64,000 nt of DNA from Lentisphaeria bacterium UBA1732 (GTDB lineage Bacteria; Verrucomicrobiota; Lentisphaeria; Victivallales; UBA1829), in NCBI GenBank assembly GCA_002315855.1, contig DCIG01000040.1:35132-99131 (forward strand). Reading direction: 5' to 3'. The notes under the pieces are model-generated. The model had not been told where the DNA came from. It did not search any database and was given only the letters and a program-made list of their open reading frames with translations. The position numbers and the translations under genes were made by a program. Numbering within the stretch: the stretch's first letter is position 1; each line of letters begins with the position of its first letter. This document shows, piece by piece, positions 56,382 through 64,000 of this stretch.

Positions 56382-58655
56382 TTACAGCATGGACAGAGCA
56401 TCCACATCCACGTAAAACTCCACGCGTTTCACGTTTTTCCTCCACGCCATAGCCTCCTCCCGCAAATACTTGCGGAATGAAGCCTTCGGCCGGGCAATGC
56501 GCAATGCAGCCATATAGCGGTATTTTCCTTTGATTCGTTCGTATGGAGCAGGTGCCAGCGGCGATATTTCCAGCTGCGGAAAATGATTTTGGATTCTGTC
56601 CAGCAGTTCCTGTGCATGGGTTTGGATTTCCAGCATATCATCCCCCTCAAAATGCAGGATGGAGAAATGCGCAAACGGTGGCAAAGCCAATTCCTTCCGA
56701 ATCGGCATTTCTTCCGCGAAGAAATCTTCACAAGAATGGTGCTTCGCACATAAAATCGCGGGATTGTCGGGGACAACCGTCTGAACAATCACCTGCCCCG
56801 GCACAACGCCTCGTCCTGCCCGCCCTGCGACCTGTGCCAGCAGCTGGAACGTTCGCTCATGCGCGCGGAAATCAGGCGAAAACAGCCCCATGTCGGCATT
56901 GATGACACCTACCAGAGTTACATTCGGGAAATCCAGCCCCTTGGCAATCATCTGCGTCCCGATCAGGATGTCCAAATCCCCGCGACGGAATGAGGAGAGC
57001 ACTTTCTCATAAAGTCCCGGCTTCGTCATGGTATCGGAATCCATGCGGGCAATCCGTGCAGACGGGAAAAGTTTCTGTGACAGGATTTCGATTTTCTCCG
57101 TTCCGAAACCTTTGTATTTCAGTTCCGTTCCGCCGCATTGCGGACATACCGTAAAAGCACGGACAGCCGCCCCGCACAAATGGCAGATCATGGATTCCGA
57201 ATGCTTGTGATAAGTATAGGTCATGGAGCATTCCGAGCATGAGGGAATATAACCGCAGGCGGTACATTCGAGCTGCCGCGAATATCCGCGTTTATTCAGG
57301 AACAGAATACACTGTTCTCCCCGTGTCAGCCGGGAATGCACGGCATCTATCAGCATTTTTGAGAACGTCGGCATACGCTGGTCTTCTTTGATTTCCAAAC
57401 GCATGTCCACGATTTCCACATTCGGGAGCACAATATCCGGGTCCCAGCGTTTCGGCATGGATGCCAGCGCATATTTCCCGGTCTCCGCATTGTGCCATGT
57501 TTCCAGCGATGGCGTGGCACTGCCCAGAATCACCAGCGCATGTTCCATTTGTCCCCGTACAACCGCGACATCCCGCGCATGATAACGCGGTGCTTCCGAC
57601 TGCTTGTAGGACGAATCATGCTCCTCGTCCACAATAATGAGTTTGAGATTCCGGAACGGTGCAAAAAGTGCCGACCTCGCCCCCACCGCAATACGCACAG
57701 TCCCCCGGTGGACTTTCATCCATTCGTCGTGGCGTTCTCCATCCGTCAAGCCGCTGTGAAGCACACTGACTTGCTCACCGAAACGCCCGCGGAACCTCGT
57801 AACCGTCTGCGGAGTCAGCGATATTTCGGGAACCAGCACAATCGCATCTCCGCCCTGTTCCAGCACATGTGCAATGGCTTGCAGATAAACTTCCGTCTTG
57901 CCGGAACACGTTACGCCGTGAAGGAGCAGGACATGCGGATCATGTTCCGACCGGTGGTCCAGCATCTGCCTGATGCGGTCCAACGCCGCCCCCTGATCTC
58001 CCGTCAGCGGAAGCGGGGTCGTTTGCAGGATCGTCGCATTCCGGAACGGATCGCGGTCGACATTGTGTTCCGCCATGGTGAGAACACCGCTTTTCACCAG
58101 GGCTCCCAGCTGAGCAGAGGTAATTCCGGTCAATGCGCCAAGCAGTTCCGGCGATGCCCCCGGATGAAGTAGCAGTGTCTGAATGGCCGCCGCACGTGCG
58201 GGACTTCGCTTGCCCAGTTTTTCCAGATAATTTGCGGCCTCTTCGGGGGAAGCAAGATAATAGGCGCGTTCTTTCCTTGATTTCACTTTCCCGCTTCGCA
58301 CAGCAGCAGGAAGCAATGCGCGCAAAGCCTGTTCTTTCGTACAGCAGTAATAATCTGCAATCCAGGTGCCAAGTCGCGATAAAGAATCAGGGATGACCGG
58401 CTGTTCATCACAAATCGACAAAATCTCTTTCAAATCATCCCGTTCAGGAGCGGGAATCAGTTTCACCACATGCGCCTGACGCGGTTTCCGGGAGTTTCCG
58501 AACAGGACATTGACTTTCATGCCCGGCACAATCTGCCCCTGCAAACGAGGTGGAATCAGGTAGTCAAACGTTTTGTCCAAAGACAAATTCATCAGCACAC
58601 TTACCGCAGTAAGCTCAGGTGCATTTGTCTGTGTATGTTCCGGTTCGTTTGACAT
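56382..58655 (-). CDS. priA: Primosomal protein N' (PriA), replication-restart helicase
   Basis: A 757-residue SF2 DNA helicase that reloads the replisome at stalled forks. It has the N-terminal 3'-DNA-binding domain, a winged helix, Walker A GVTCSGKTEVYLQ, Walker B VDEEHDSSYKQ, and a zinc-binding insert with eight cysteines (CTACGYIPSCSEC ... CHLCG ... CPQCGG), then helicase motifs including GTQMIAKGLDFPNV and QVAGRAGRG. Length and motif set are complete. Confidence 0.96.
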   Translation of the reverse strand: MSNEPEHTQTNAPELTAVSVLMNLSLDKTFDYLIPPRLQGQIVPGMKVNVLFGNSRKPRQAHVVKLIPAPERDDLKEILSICDEQPVIPDSLSRLGTWIADYYCCTKEQALRALLPAAVRSGKVKSRKERAYYLASPEEAANYLEKLGKRSPARAAAIQTLLLHPGASPELLGALTGITSAQLGALVKSGVLTMAEHNVDRDPFRNATILQTTPLPLTGDQGAALDRIRQMLDHRSEHDPHVLLLHGVTCSGKTEVYLQAIAHVLEQGGDAIVLVPEISLTPQTVTRFRGRFGEQVSVLHSGLTDGERHDEWMKVHRGTVRIAVGARSALFAPFRNLKLIIVDEEHDSSYKQSEAPRYHARDVAVVRGQMEHALVILGSATPSLETWHNAETGKYALASMPKRWDPDIVLPNVEIVDMRLEIKEDQRMPTFSKMLIDAVHSRLTRGEQCILFLNKRGYSRQLECTACGYIPSCSECSMTYTYHKHSESMICHLCGAAVRAFTVCPQCGGTELKYKGFGTEKIEILSQKLFPSARIARMDSDTMTKPGLYEKVLSSFRRGDLDILIGTQMIAKGLDFPNVTLVGVINADMGLFSPDFRAHERTFQLLAQVAGRAGRGVVPGQVIVQTVVPDNPAILCAKHHSCEDFFAEEMPIRKELALPPFAHFSILHFEGDDMLEIQTHAQELLDRIQNHFPQLEISPLAPAPYERIKGKYRYMAALRIARPKASFRKYLREEAMAWRKNVKRVEFYVDVDALSML

Positions 58656-58757
58656 GATTCGTTCAACCCGATGAAGAAAGATTTGAGTTTGATGACAGAT
58701 ATGTAAACAGAGTTCATTTACTGACGTATCGTCTCAAGGGAAATGAAATCAGCGCTG

Positions 58758-58806
58758 AATACAAAACAGCCTCCTGTCCTGAGGTTACCCCAAGGAAACA
58801 GGAGGC
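58758..58806 (-). terminator. Terminator of the TIGR04073-type gene
   Basis: On the minus strand a stem of GCCTCCTGT and ACAGGAGGC (58769-58777 with 58798-58806) is followed by TGTTTTGTATTC. It lies about 22 nt after the stop. Confidence 0.75.
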
Positions 58807-58827
58807 AAATAACAGACCAAACGATAA

Positions 58828-59295
58828 TCAGTTGATGATACCGGTCTGCGGATAAACGAGGCTCTTATAGTCGTTCTTCGGGGAAATAACCCATTCCGGA
58901 GTCAGAATCGGGCCATAACCGGAAGCGGACCGGTTCGGATCGTTCGGGTCATTCGGGCAGCCTTCCAGCGGAACGGGGAAGGTCAGGAGTTCCACGAGGC
59001 CGACGCCTTCGCGAACCAGGAAGTAACCGATTCCCTGGAAAAGACCATAACTGGCACATGCAATAGCACCATCGTTGAACTGGACTTTTGACATCTGGAT
59101 CGGAATTTCGAGGACACCGAATGCCAAATTGCAGATTCCACGCCCGAATTTGCGTGTAACGCGGTTAAAAATGTTTTCGTAACCGACCGGCTGATTCGGG
59201 TCAACGGTCATGTTGTCGAGCGCATAGGACGGTACCATGGCACCGATCATGCCGAAGAGGATCACTGCCAGTAAGGCTTTTTTCCACTGTTTCAT
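58828..59295 (-). CDS. Exported TIGR04073-type protein
   Basis: A 155-residue exported protein with a signal peptide (cleavage near SYA) and the pattern of the TIGR04073 family, described as exosortase-system-associated: KFGRGICNLAFGVLEIPIQM, then a YGLFQGIGYFLVREGVGLVELLTFP segment, and a tail containing PILTPEWV. It probably sits in the envelope. The two hydrophobic stretches are amphipathic or partly embedded. Members are frequent in Lentisphaerae and Verrucomicrobia. A strong promoter (59398-59426) drives it alone; a terminator follows. Confidence 0.78.
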   Translation of the reverse strand: MKQWKKALLAVILFGMIGAMVPSYALDNMTVDPNQPVGYENIFNRVTRKFGRGICNLAFGVLEIPIQMSKVQFNDGAIACASYGLFQGIGYFLVREGVGLVELLTFPVPLEGCPNDPNDPNRSASGYGPILTPEWVISPKNDYKSLVYPQTGIIN

Positions 59296-59397
59296 TGCTT
59301 ACTCCTTGTGAGGGTTGTTTTTTATTTTGATTGAGTTTTTTTGTATTTTCAGGCATTTTCTTTCATTTTTCACTGGAAAAATTCAGAAAACACGTCT

Positions 59398-59426
59398 AAT
59401 ATATTACTGTTCGACTTATCAATCAA
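59398..59426 (-). promoter_or_regulatory. Promoter of the TIGR04073-type gene
   Basis: On the minus strand TTGATT (59426-59421) and TATATT (59403-59398) are 17 bp apart, the same hexamers and spacing as the TRL-type lipoprotein promoter at 34668. Confidence 0.65.
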
Positions 59427-59680
59427 GCGAAATTTTGTTTTTTTTTGAAAAAAATCAAAAATTCTAATACATTAACGTCTCAGAGACCGCAAATAATGCC
59501 TGAACTTTTCCAAAAAGTCAGAAAAAAGTTTCCCGGAGCAATCCTCATGAAACGATACAGCTTTTTCGATTTCCCGCATTTCAGCGCCGGATGCTGAATC
59601 CGGACACGCGTTTTCTGAGCCGTTGATTAACACAGATAAACGGTGTTTCGCAAGAAACATCAGCGTAAGACGGGTTTATT
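59427..59680. other. Intergenic region before argJ, no gene seen
   Basis: AT-rich sequence with A and T runs, then about 200 nt of mixed composition before the argJ start. I see a possible TAATAC near 59465 but no clear -35. No attenuator-like T-tract hairpin or arginine-operator palindrome is obvious. Confidence 0.4.
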
Positions 59681-60925
59681 ATGAACTTCACACAATTACT
59701 GAAAACAATCGAAAACGGCGGCGTAACCAGTCCTGCCGGATTTGAAGCTGCCGGCGTTGTCTGCGGTCTCAAGAAAAGCGGGAACAAGGACCTTGCTCTT
59801 GTTTTCTCCCAAGCCCCCTGCAATGCAGCCGGGACATTCACATCCAATCTCTTTCCTGCGGCTCCGGTCGTCCTCTGCAAAGAACGGATTCAGGCGAAAA
59901 ATACCATCCGCGCCGTCGTCGTGAACAGCGGCGTGGCAAATGCCTGTACAGGCGAGCCCGGCATGGCAAATGCACGTCTGACCTGCGAAGAAACCGCAAA
60001 ATGCCTTGGGATTGCTCCTGAGCAAGTCCTCCCCTGTTCCACCGGACGAATCGGTGTTCAGCTCCCCATTGATAAGATTTTCAACGGTATTCATGAAGCA
60101 GTCGCGAAAAAAAATTCTGCCGGCGGTCATGACGCCGCACTTGCCATCATGACCACGGACACACGCTGCAAGGAAACTGCCGTTCAAGTGGAAATCGACG
60201 GGAAAGTCGTTACGGTCGGCGGCATGACCAAAGGTGCAGGCATGATTGCGCCTCACATGTTCCCGGCGGTACCTCATGCCACCATGCTTTGCACGGTTAC
60301 CACCGATGCCGCCGTATCACCGGAAGATCTGACGAAGTTTCTGACCGATGCCGTTGCCGTGTCATTCAACCGTATCACCGTCGACAATGACATGAGCACC
60401 AATGATACCTGTTTTTTGCTTGCAAACGGCCTTTCCAGCGCAGAAATCGTCTATGACGGGTCTAACACCGCCTCGAAGTTTGCCGCCGCTGTAACGCACG
60501 TTGTACAGGTTTTGGCGCGTGGCATGGTGATGGACGGCGAAGGCTCCAGCAAATTTGTGGAAGTCCGCGTTACCGGCGCACGGGATGCCCATGATGCTCA
60601 TCTCTGTGCGAAAGCCATTGCCGACTCCATGCTCTGCAAAACTGCATGGTTCGGCGGCGATCCGAACTGGGGACGCGTTCTTGCGGCGGCCGGTTATTCC
60701 GGCGCACATTTCAGCCCGGAAAATGTTTCTTTGGATTACGACGAAATGCCGGTCGTCCGCAGAGGCATGGATGCAGGGACACCTGAAGAATCTCTCTGCA
60801 TCGTTATGAAACGCCGGGAATTTACCGTGAAACTTGATTTGGGTGAAGGCACTGCCGCCGATATTATGTGGACCAGCGACATCACCTACGATTACGTGAA
60901 AATCAATGCCGATTATCATACCTGA
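59681..60925 (+). CDS. argJ: Bifunctional ornithine acetyltransferase/N-acetylglutamate synthase (ArgJ)
   Basis: ArgJ recycles the acetyl group from N-acetylornithine to glutamate. The 414-residue precursor self-cleaves before the nucleophile threonine in HATMLCTVTT (region KGAGMIAPHMFP). It also shows CSTGRIGVQLP and the C-terminal GDPNWGRVLAAAGYSG. The start has only a weak ribosome site (AAGACGGG). argB follows 25 nt later, so the two are an operon. Whether it is mono- or bifunctional cannot be told from sequence alone. Confidence 0.94.
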   Translation: MNFTQLLKTIENGGVTSPAGFEAAGVVCGLKKSGNKDLALVFSQAPCNAAGTFTSNLFPAAPVVLCKERIQAKNTIRAVVVNSGVANACTGEPGMANARLTCEETAKCLGIAPEQVLPCSTGRIGVQLPIDKIFNGIHEAVAKKNSAGGHDAALAIMTTDTRCKETAVQVEIDGKVVTVGGMTKGAGMIAPHMFPAVPHATMLCTVTTDAAVSPEDLTKFLTDAVAVSFNRITVDNDMSTNDTCFLLANGLSSAEIVYDGSNTASKFAAAVTHVVQVLARGMVMDGEGSSKFVEVRVTGARDAHDAHLCAKAIADSMLCKTAWFGGDPNWGRVLAAAGYSGAHFSPENVSLDYDEMPVVRRGMDAGTPEESLCIVMKRREFTVKLDLGEGTAADIMWTSDITYDYVKINADYHT

Positions 60926-60949
60926 TGAATCGGGAAAGGATACAGACTT

Positions 60950-61831
60950 ATGATACAGGATTCAATCATTCATAAAGCGGAAATCCTGATGGAGGCTCTC
61001 CCCTACATTCAGCAATTTCGCAACACCGTTGCAGTCGTGAAATTCGGCGGCAGTGCGATGGAAAATCCCGAACTCACCCGCATGACGATGCAGGATATCG
61101 TAATGCTGGAAGCGATCGGCATGAAAGTCGTGGTCGTCCATGGCGGCGGCAAAGCCATCACCGCCCGTCTGAAAGAGCTGGAAATCCCGACGCAGTTCAT
61201 CAATGGCTTCCGCATGACCTGCGAAAAAACGATTTCCGTGGTGGATGATGTTCTTCACAATGTCGTGAACCGCAGCCTCGTGGAAGACATTCGTTCCATC
61301 GGCGGCACCGGAGCCCAGATTTCCGGCAAGAAAATTCTCCGCAGTGAAAAAATGTATTCCACCAATCCCGAAACCGGAGAAAAAGTGGACATCGGCTTCG
61401 TAGGCAAGGTAATTGCCGTGAATCCGAAACCGATTCTGGATGCTCTTGATTTCCGCATTATCCCGGTGATTACACCGCTTGCCGAAGACTTCATGGGACA
61501 GCCCTATAACATCAATGCCGATGTTGCCGCCTGCGAAATCGCCAAGTCGCTTCGTGCCCGCAAACTGGTCTTCCTCAGCGATGTCCCCGGCGTTCTCCGC
61601 GACCCGAAAGACGAATCCAGCCGGATTTCCATTATCCGCACCGGCGATGTGGCTGATCTTGTGGCGAACGGTACTCTTTCCGGCGGAATGCTCCCGAAAA
61701 TCCAAAGCTGCACCGATGCCATTGAACACGGCGTAACACAGGTTCACATGATTGACGGACGCACTCCGCACTCTCTGCTTTTGGAAATCTTCACGCACAA
61801 GGGTATCGGCACTCAGATTATCCGCGGGTAA
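60950..61831 (+). CDS. argB: Acetylglutamate kinase (ArgB)
   Basis: ArgB phosphorylates N-acetylglutamate, usually the arginine-controlled step. The 293-residue amino-acid-kinase fold protein has VKFGGSAM at the N-terminal ATP site, VHGGGKAIT and LSDVPGVL. An N-terminal helix of about 20 residues before the first strand is the feature found in arginine-inhibited hexameric ArgB, so feedback inhibition is likely. AAAGGA precedes the ATG. A terminator follows. Confidence 0.95.
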   Translation: MIQDSIIHKAEILMEALPYIQQFRNTVAVVKFGGSAMENPELTRMTMQDIVMLEAIGMKVVVVHGGGKAITARLKELEIPTQFINGFRMTCEKTISVVDDVLHNVVNRSLVEDIRSIGGTGAQISGKKILRSEKMYSTNPETGEKVDIGFVGKVIAVNPKPILDALDFRIIPVITPLAEDFMGQPYNINADVAACEIAKSLRARKLVFLSDVPGVLRDPKDESSRISIIRTGDVADLVANGTLSGGMLPKIQSCTDAIEHGVTQVHMIDGRTPHSLLLEIFTHKGIGTQIIRG

Positions 61832-61862
61832 GCATTCTCTGCGGCATCATCTTTCCAAAGCA

Positions 61863-61910
61863 ATATCCCCCTGCATTTGCTCCATTGGAAATGCAAGGGG
61901 ATATTCTTTT
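61863..61910 (+). terminator. Terminator of the argJ-argB operon
   Basis: ATATCCCC-C-TGCATTT (61863-61878) pairs with AAATGCA-A-GGGGATAT (61889-61904), followed by TCTTTT. The facing gene ends at 61969, so it may work in both directions. Confidence 0.8.
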
Positions 61911-61968
61911 GCTGAAAATACCTCGGAAACGCCTGAAAACGTGTCATCCGCGGCTCAAAGCGGATTCC

Positions 61969-62682
61969 TTAATCTTCCTTGGGGTCCGGATCATACAGGT
62001 AGAAGGAACAGCTGTCGCAGAAGATGAGGTTTCCTTTGTGTGCCTCATTCAGGATATGAGGCGGCAGCTTCATACTGCAATTCGGGCAAGTCCCGTTCGT
62101 AATTCTGCCGACAGGCGTTCCCTTTCCCGTGGCAAGCATTCTGCGGTAAGTATCCAGCGTTGAAGCAGGTATTCTTGCCGCAAGGATTTCCGAATGTTTC
62201 TTCTTGTCGATGATTTCCTTCTGAATGGCGACTTTCAGCGCGTCCAGTTCGCGGACTTCTTTTTGTGCAAGCCGTCCCACAGCACGGTAATGCCGTTCCG
62301 CCTGCACAATCTGCTCTTTCGCCTTTTCCTGTTCATCCATGAGCTCCAGTTCTTTTGTTTCGGAATCGGAAATTTTCACTTTTGCAGTTGCCAAATCCGC
62401 CATAATGGCCTGATATTCGGCGACCTTTTTAATTCCGCCGGATTTGATTTGCAGATTGTGATGATTCTCCTGCAAACTCTGCGTGATTGCCGCCTGCTGT
62501 TTCTGCTGTTTTTCGATATTCAGCAGATGTGTTTTCGCATCATCCAGAGCATCACACACATCATCAAATTCTTTCACGAGCTTTGCCCGCTCTACGGGGA
62601 TTGTGGCAAGCTTGATATTCAGTGCGCGAATTCGCATATCTATCTGCTGCAGAGCCAGTACATCTTCGACTGTTTTTTTCAT
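61969..62682 (-). CDS. Coiled-coil protein with C4 zinc ribbon (CT398/DUF164 type)
   Basis: A 237-residue protein with a long helical hairpin coiled coil (residues about 10-180, heptad-like) and a C-terminal zinc ribbon with CPNC and CDSC separated by about 20 residues (PPHILNEAHKGNLIFCDSC). This matches the CT398/HP0958-like zinc-ribbon family, thought to bind nucleic acid or to act as a chaperone for export or sigma factors. The short acidic tail ends LYDPDPKED. It stands 92 nt from the M6 protease gene on the same strand. Confidence 0.82.
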   Translation of the reverse strand: MKKTVEDVLALQQIDMRIRALNIKLATIPVERAKLVKEFDDVCDALDDAKTHLLNIEKQQKQQAAITQSLQENHHNLQIKSGGIKKVAEYQAIMADLATAKVKISDSETKELELMDEQEKAKEQIVQAERHYRAVGRLAQKEVRELDALKVAIQKEIIDKKKHSEILAARIPASTLDTYRRMLATGKGTPVGRITNGTCPNCSMKLPPHILNEAHKGNLIFCDSCSFYLYDPDPKED

Positions 62683-62774
62683 GATGATCTCCTTGTTTTT
62701 GAAATGTGCATTGTTTTTCAGATTGATTCAGTCCGCCCGAACCCGAAACGGTCGTCTGTTTTCGGGAAGGAGCT

Positions 62775-64000
62775 CTATTTGGCTGACATGCCCGGCTTCC
62801 CGACGGTCAGAATCAGGTCCTTCCCGTCCCGTTCGATATTGGTGATTTCCAAGCCGGAATCCGAACCGTCCCACCACTTGCTGTCGGGGGTTGTGCTGTT
62901 CCCGAATTTCGTATACTTCGGAGGGAAGAAATAATCATCTTTTGTACCGCCGGAATGGTTGCGCACATCGGTGCTTTCCAACAGAAATTTTCCATGAGCC
63001 TGTTCCAGCGAGATTTCAAAATGCTTCTGTTCCGTCATTTCCTCATTTTCACTGTCATCTTTTTCAGCATCGTCCACATGCCAGATTGCAAGACCTTGAG
63101 ACGGCAACACATTATCTGCGGCACTTCCCGAATTGCGGTTTTCCAGCAGGAAATACTCGTATGGATTCGCCGGGTTGCGCCAGATATAGCCGTAATTGCC
63201 GTTCGCCGGAATTCTGACCTTGCCATTTGCCGGAAGCGGCATAGCGGGCAGCCATCCCAGACGGTAGCGGAATACACCGCACATGGAAGTCGGATTTGTC
63301 TGCTTGTTGGTACCGGGTTCATACATTCCTCGCCCCATGATGCAGTGATTGCCCAGTCCCTGAGATGCTTTCTGCTGATTTTTCGGGGTTTTCGTGGATT
63401 TGTCGCCATAATCCACATAGTCATCAAAACCGAACACCTGATGCATAGCCTCATGAACCAGTACGCTCACTTGCGGTTTTTCACCGATTCCGCACAGGAT
63501 GCAGCTGTTCGCATGAATCCTGCCGCCGGGAAGCCATACCTGTTCATTGCCCCATAACCACATCTGACAGGGCCACAGACCATCGAATGTACTGTTCCGC
63601 GAATACATGGTCGTAAAGGCTCTCAGGTATCCTTCTGCATCGTGGGAATACTTGTCGTAATCCTTGTTTTTGTCCAGCCACGTAACAGCCTCGCGAATCA
63701 GGCGTTCGCCGCCCTTGAAGCGTTCCCCCTGCTGATAGTGTTTCCGTTCGTCCTGAGCAAATGTATAGCCCACTACGTCAAACTGAAGCAGGCATCGTCC
63801 CCGCGACTGGTTGAAGAAATACCCTGCCAGAGACCATTTGTTCCCGTAACCGTTATAATCCAGCTTGTTGAAGAAATCTTCCATACTCTCTTTCGAGATG
63901 ATGGCGGATTCCGGGTCATCGAAAAAGCACATCAGCATTGCGAGGCCGAGGATTTTATTCACATGCAGCGGCTTCTCTTCATAGACTTTCTTCGGTTCGT
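62775..64000 (-). CDS. M6-family metalloprotease, 5' end outside the window
   Basis: At least 408 residues of a zinc metalloprotease. The zinc site is HEAMHQVFGFDDY (HExxH with a third ligand beyond), typical of M6 immune-inhibitor-A-like peptidases. Following sequence includes CIMGRGMY and a beta-rich C-terminal region (FHLIWRNPANPYEYFLLENRN-like block) that ends with the TVGKPGMSAK tail. The frame is open to the window edge (last in-frame codons at 63963-64000), so the true start lies outside. It is probably secreted, although the signal peptide is not visible. Confidence 0.82.
   Translation of the reverse strand, partial: EPKKVYEEKPLHVNKILGLAMLMCFFDDPESAIISKESMEDFFNKLDYNGYGNKWSLAGYFFNQSRGRCLLQFDVVGYTFAQDERKHYQQGERFKGGERLIREAVTWLDKNKDYDKYSHDAEGYLRAFTTMYSRNSTFDGLWPCQMWLWGNEQVWLPGGRIHANSCILCGIGEKPQVSVLVHEAMHQVFGFDDYVDYGDKSTKTPKNQQKASQGLGNHCIMGRGMYEPGTNKQTNPTSMCGVFRYRLGWLPAMPLPANGKVRIPANGNYGYIWRNPANPYEYFLLENRNSGSAADNVLPSQGLAIWHVDDAEKDDSENEEMTEQKHFEISLEQAHGKFLLESTDVRNHSGGTKDDYFFPPKYTKFGNSTTPDSKWWDGSDSGLEITNIERDGKDLILTVGKPGMSAK

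Overview
The window comes from a strict or fermentative anaerobe, most likely a member of the PVC group (Lentisphaerota/Victivallales or a close relative). This placement is an inference. It rests on the [FeFe]-hydrogenase maturation genes, a bacterial V-type ATPase operon of the chlamydial/spirochaetal layout (E-DUF2764-A-B-D-I-K), a Minf_1886-type protein, a TIGR04073-type exported protein and a TRL-type lipoprotein. Base composition is moderate (roughly half GC) except for one clearly AT-rich island at about 13.7-16.8 kb. Coding density is high. I found no rRNA, tRNA, CRISPR array or transposase.

Layout. 0.4-4.7 kb: a three-gene operon for a HydC/NuoE-like, a HydB/NuoF-like and an NfnB/GltD-like iron-sulfur flavoprotein, resembling the Stn family of electron-bifurcating transhydrogenases. 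4.8-6.8 kb: a promoter, a long structured leader, a TM1266-type regulator and hydG. 7-9.9 kb: proA and a GT-C glycosyltransferase whose C-terminus appears to be cut off by a frameshift and a stop. 10-13.7 kb (minus): an EF-G-like GTPase and an AAA_14/DUF4143 ATPase, whose promoter is abutted by 32-bp direct repeats. 14.3-16.8 kb: a tandem duplication of an AT-rich gene for an exported protein, with a truncated gene fragment between the copies. 17-22.8 kb: a COG2509 flavoprotein, then a minus-strand gmhB / lrp-like / aminotransferase cluster and a TPR protein. 22.9-33.3 kb (plus): mnmE, a membrane-anchored TPR-like protein, a Minf_1886 protein, a double M16 peptidase, a LysM lipoprotein, a polytopic membrane protein and apgM. 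33.2-39.5 kb (minus): prmC, a TRL lipoprotein, trmB, a PHP phosphoesterase, DUF486, a Bax inhibitor-1 homologue, an exported nitroreductase-like protein and panB. 39.7-43.4 kb (plus): an RNase R-type nuclease, a lipoprotein and pyrF. 43.5-45.7 kb (minus): a tail-specific protease. 45.9-55 kb (plus): a zinc-ribbon protein, the V-ATPase operon and hydE. 55.1-64 kb: a glycosyltransferase-like protein, priA, a TIGR04073 protein, argJ-argB, a coiled-coil zinc-ribbon protein and a 5'-truncated M6 metalloprotease.

How the genes may work together. The transhydrogenase would exchange electrons between ferredoxin, NAD(H) and NADP(H). HydG, HydE and the TM1266 regulator serve an [FeFe] hydrogenase whose catalytic subunit and HydF are not in the window. 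The V-ATPase proteolipid keeps the residues associated with Na+ binding. Together they suggest a fermentative, H2-handling, possibly sodium-coupled metabolism.

The least explained feature is a dispersed intergenic repeat. Three copies of about 150-160 bp are bounded by inverted ends (GCTGATTTCAAAAGT and its complement), and several short hairpin derivatives occur elsewhere. All copies lie between genes or touch only a gene end.
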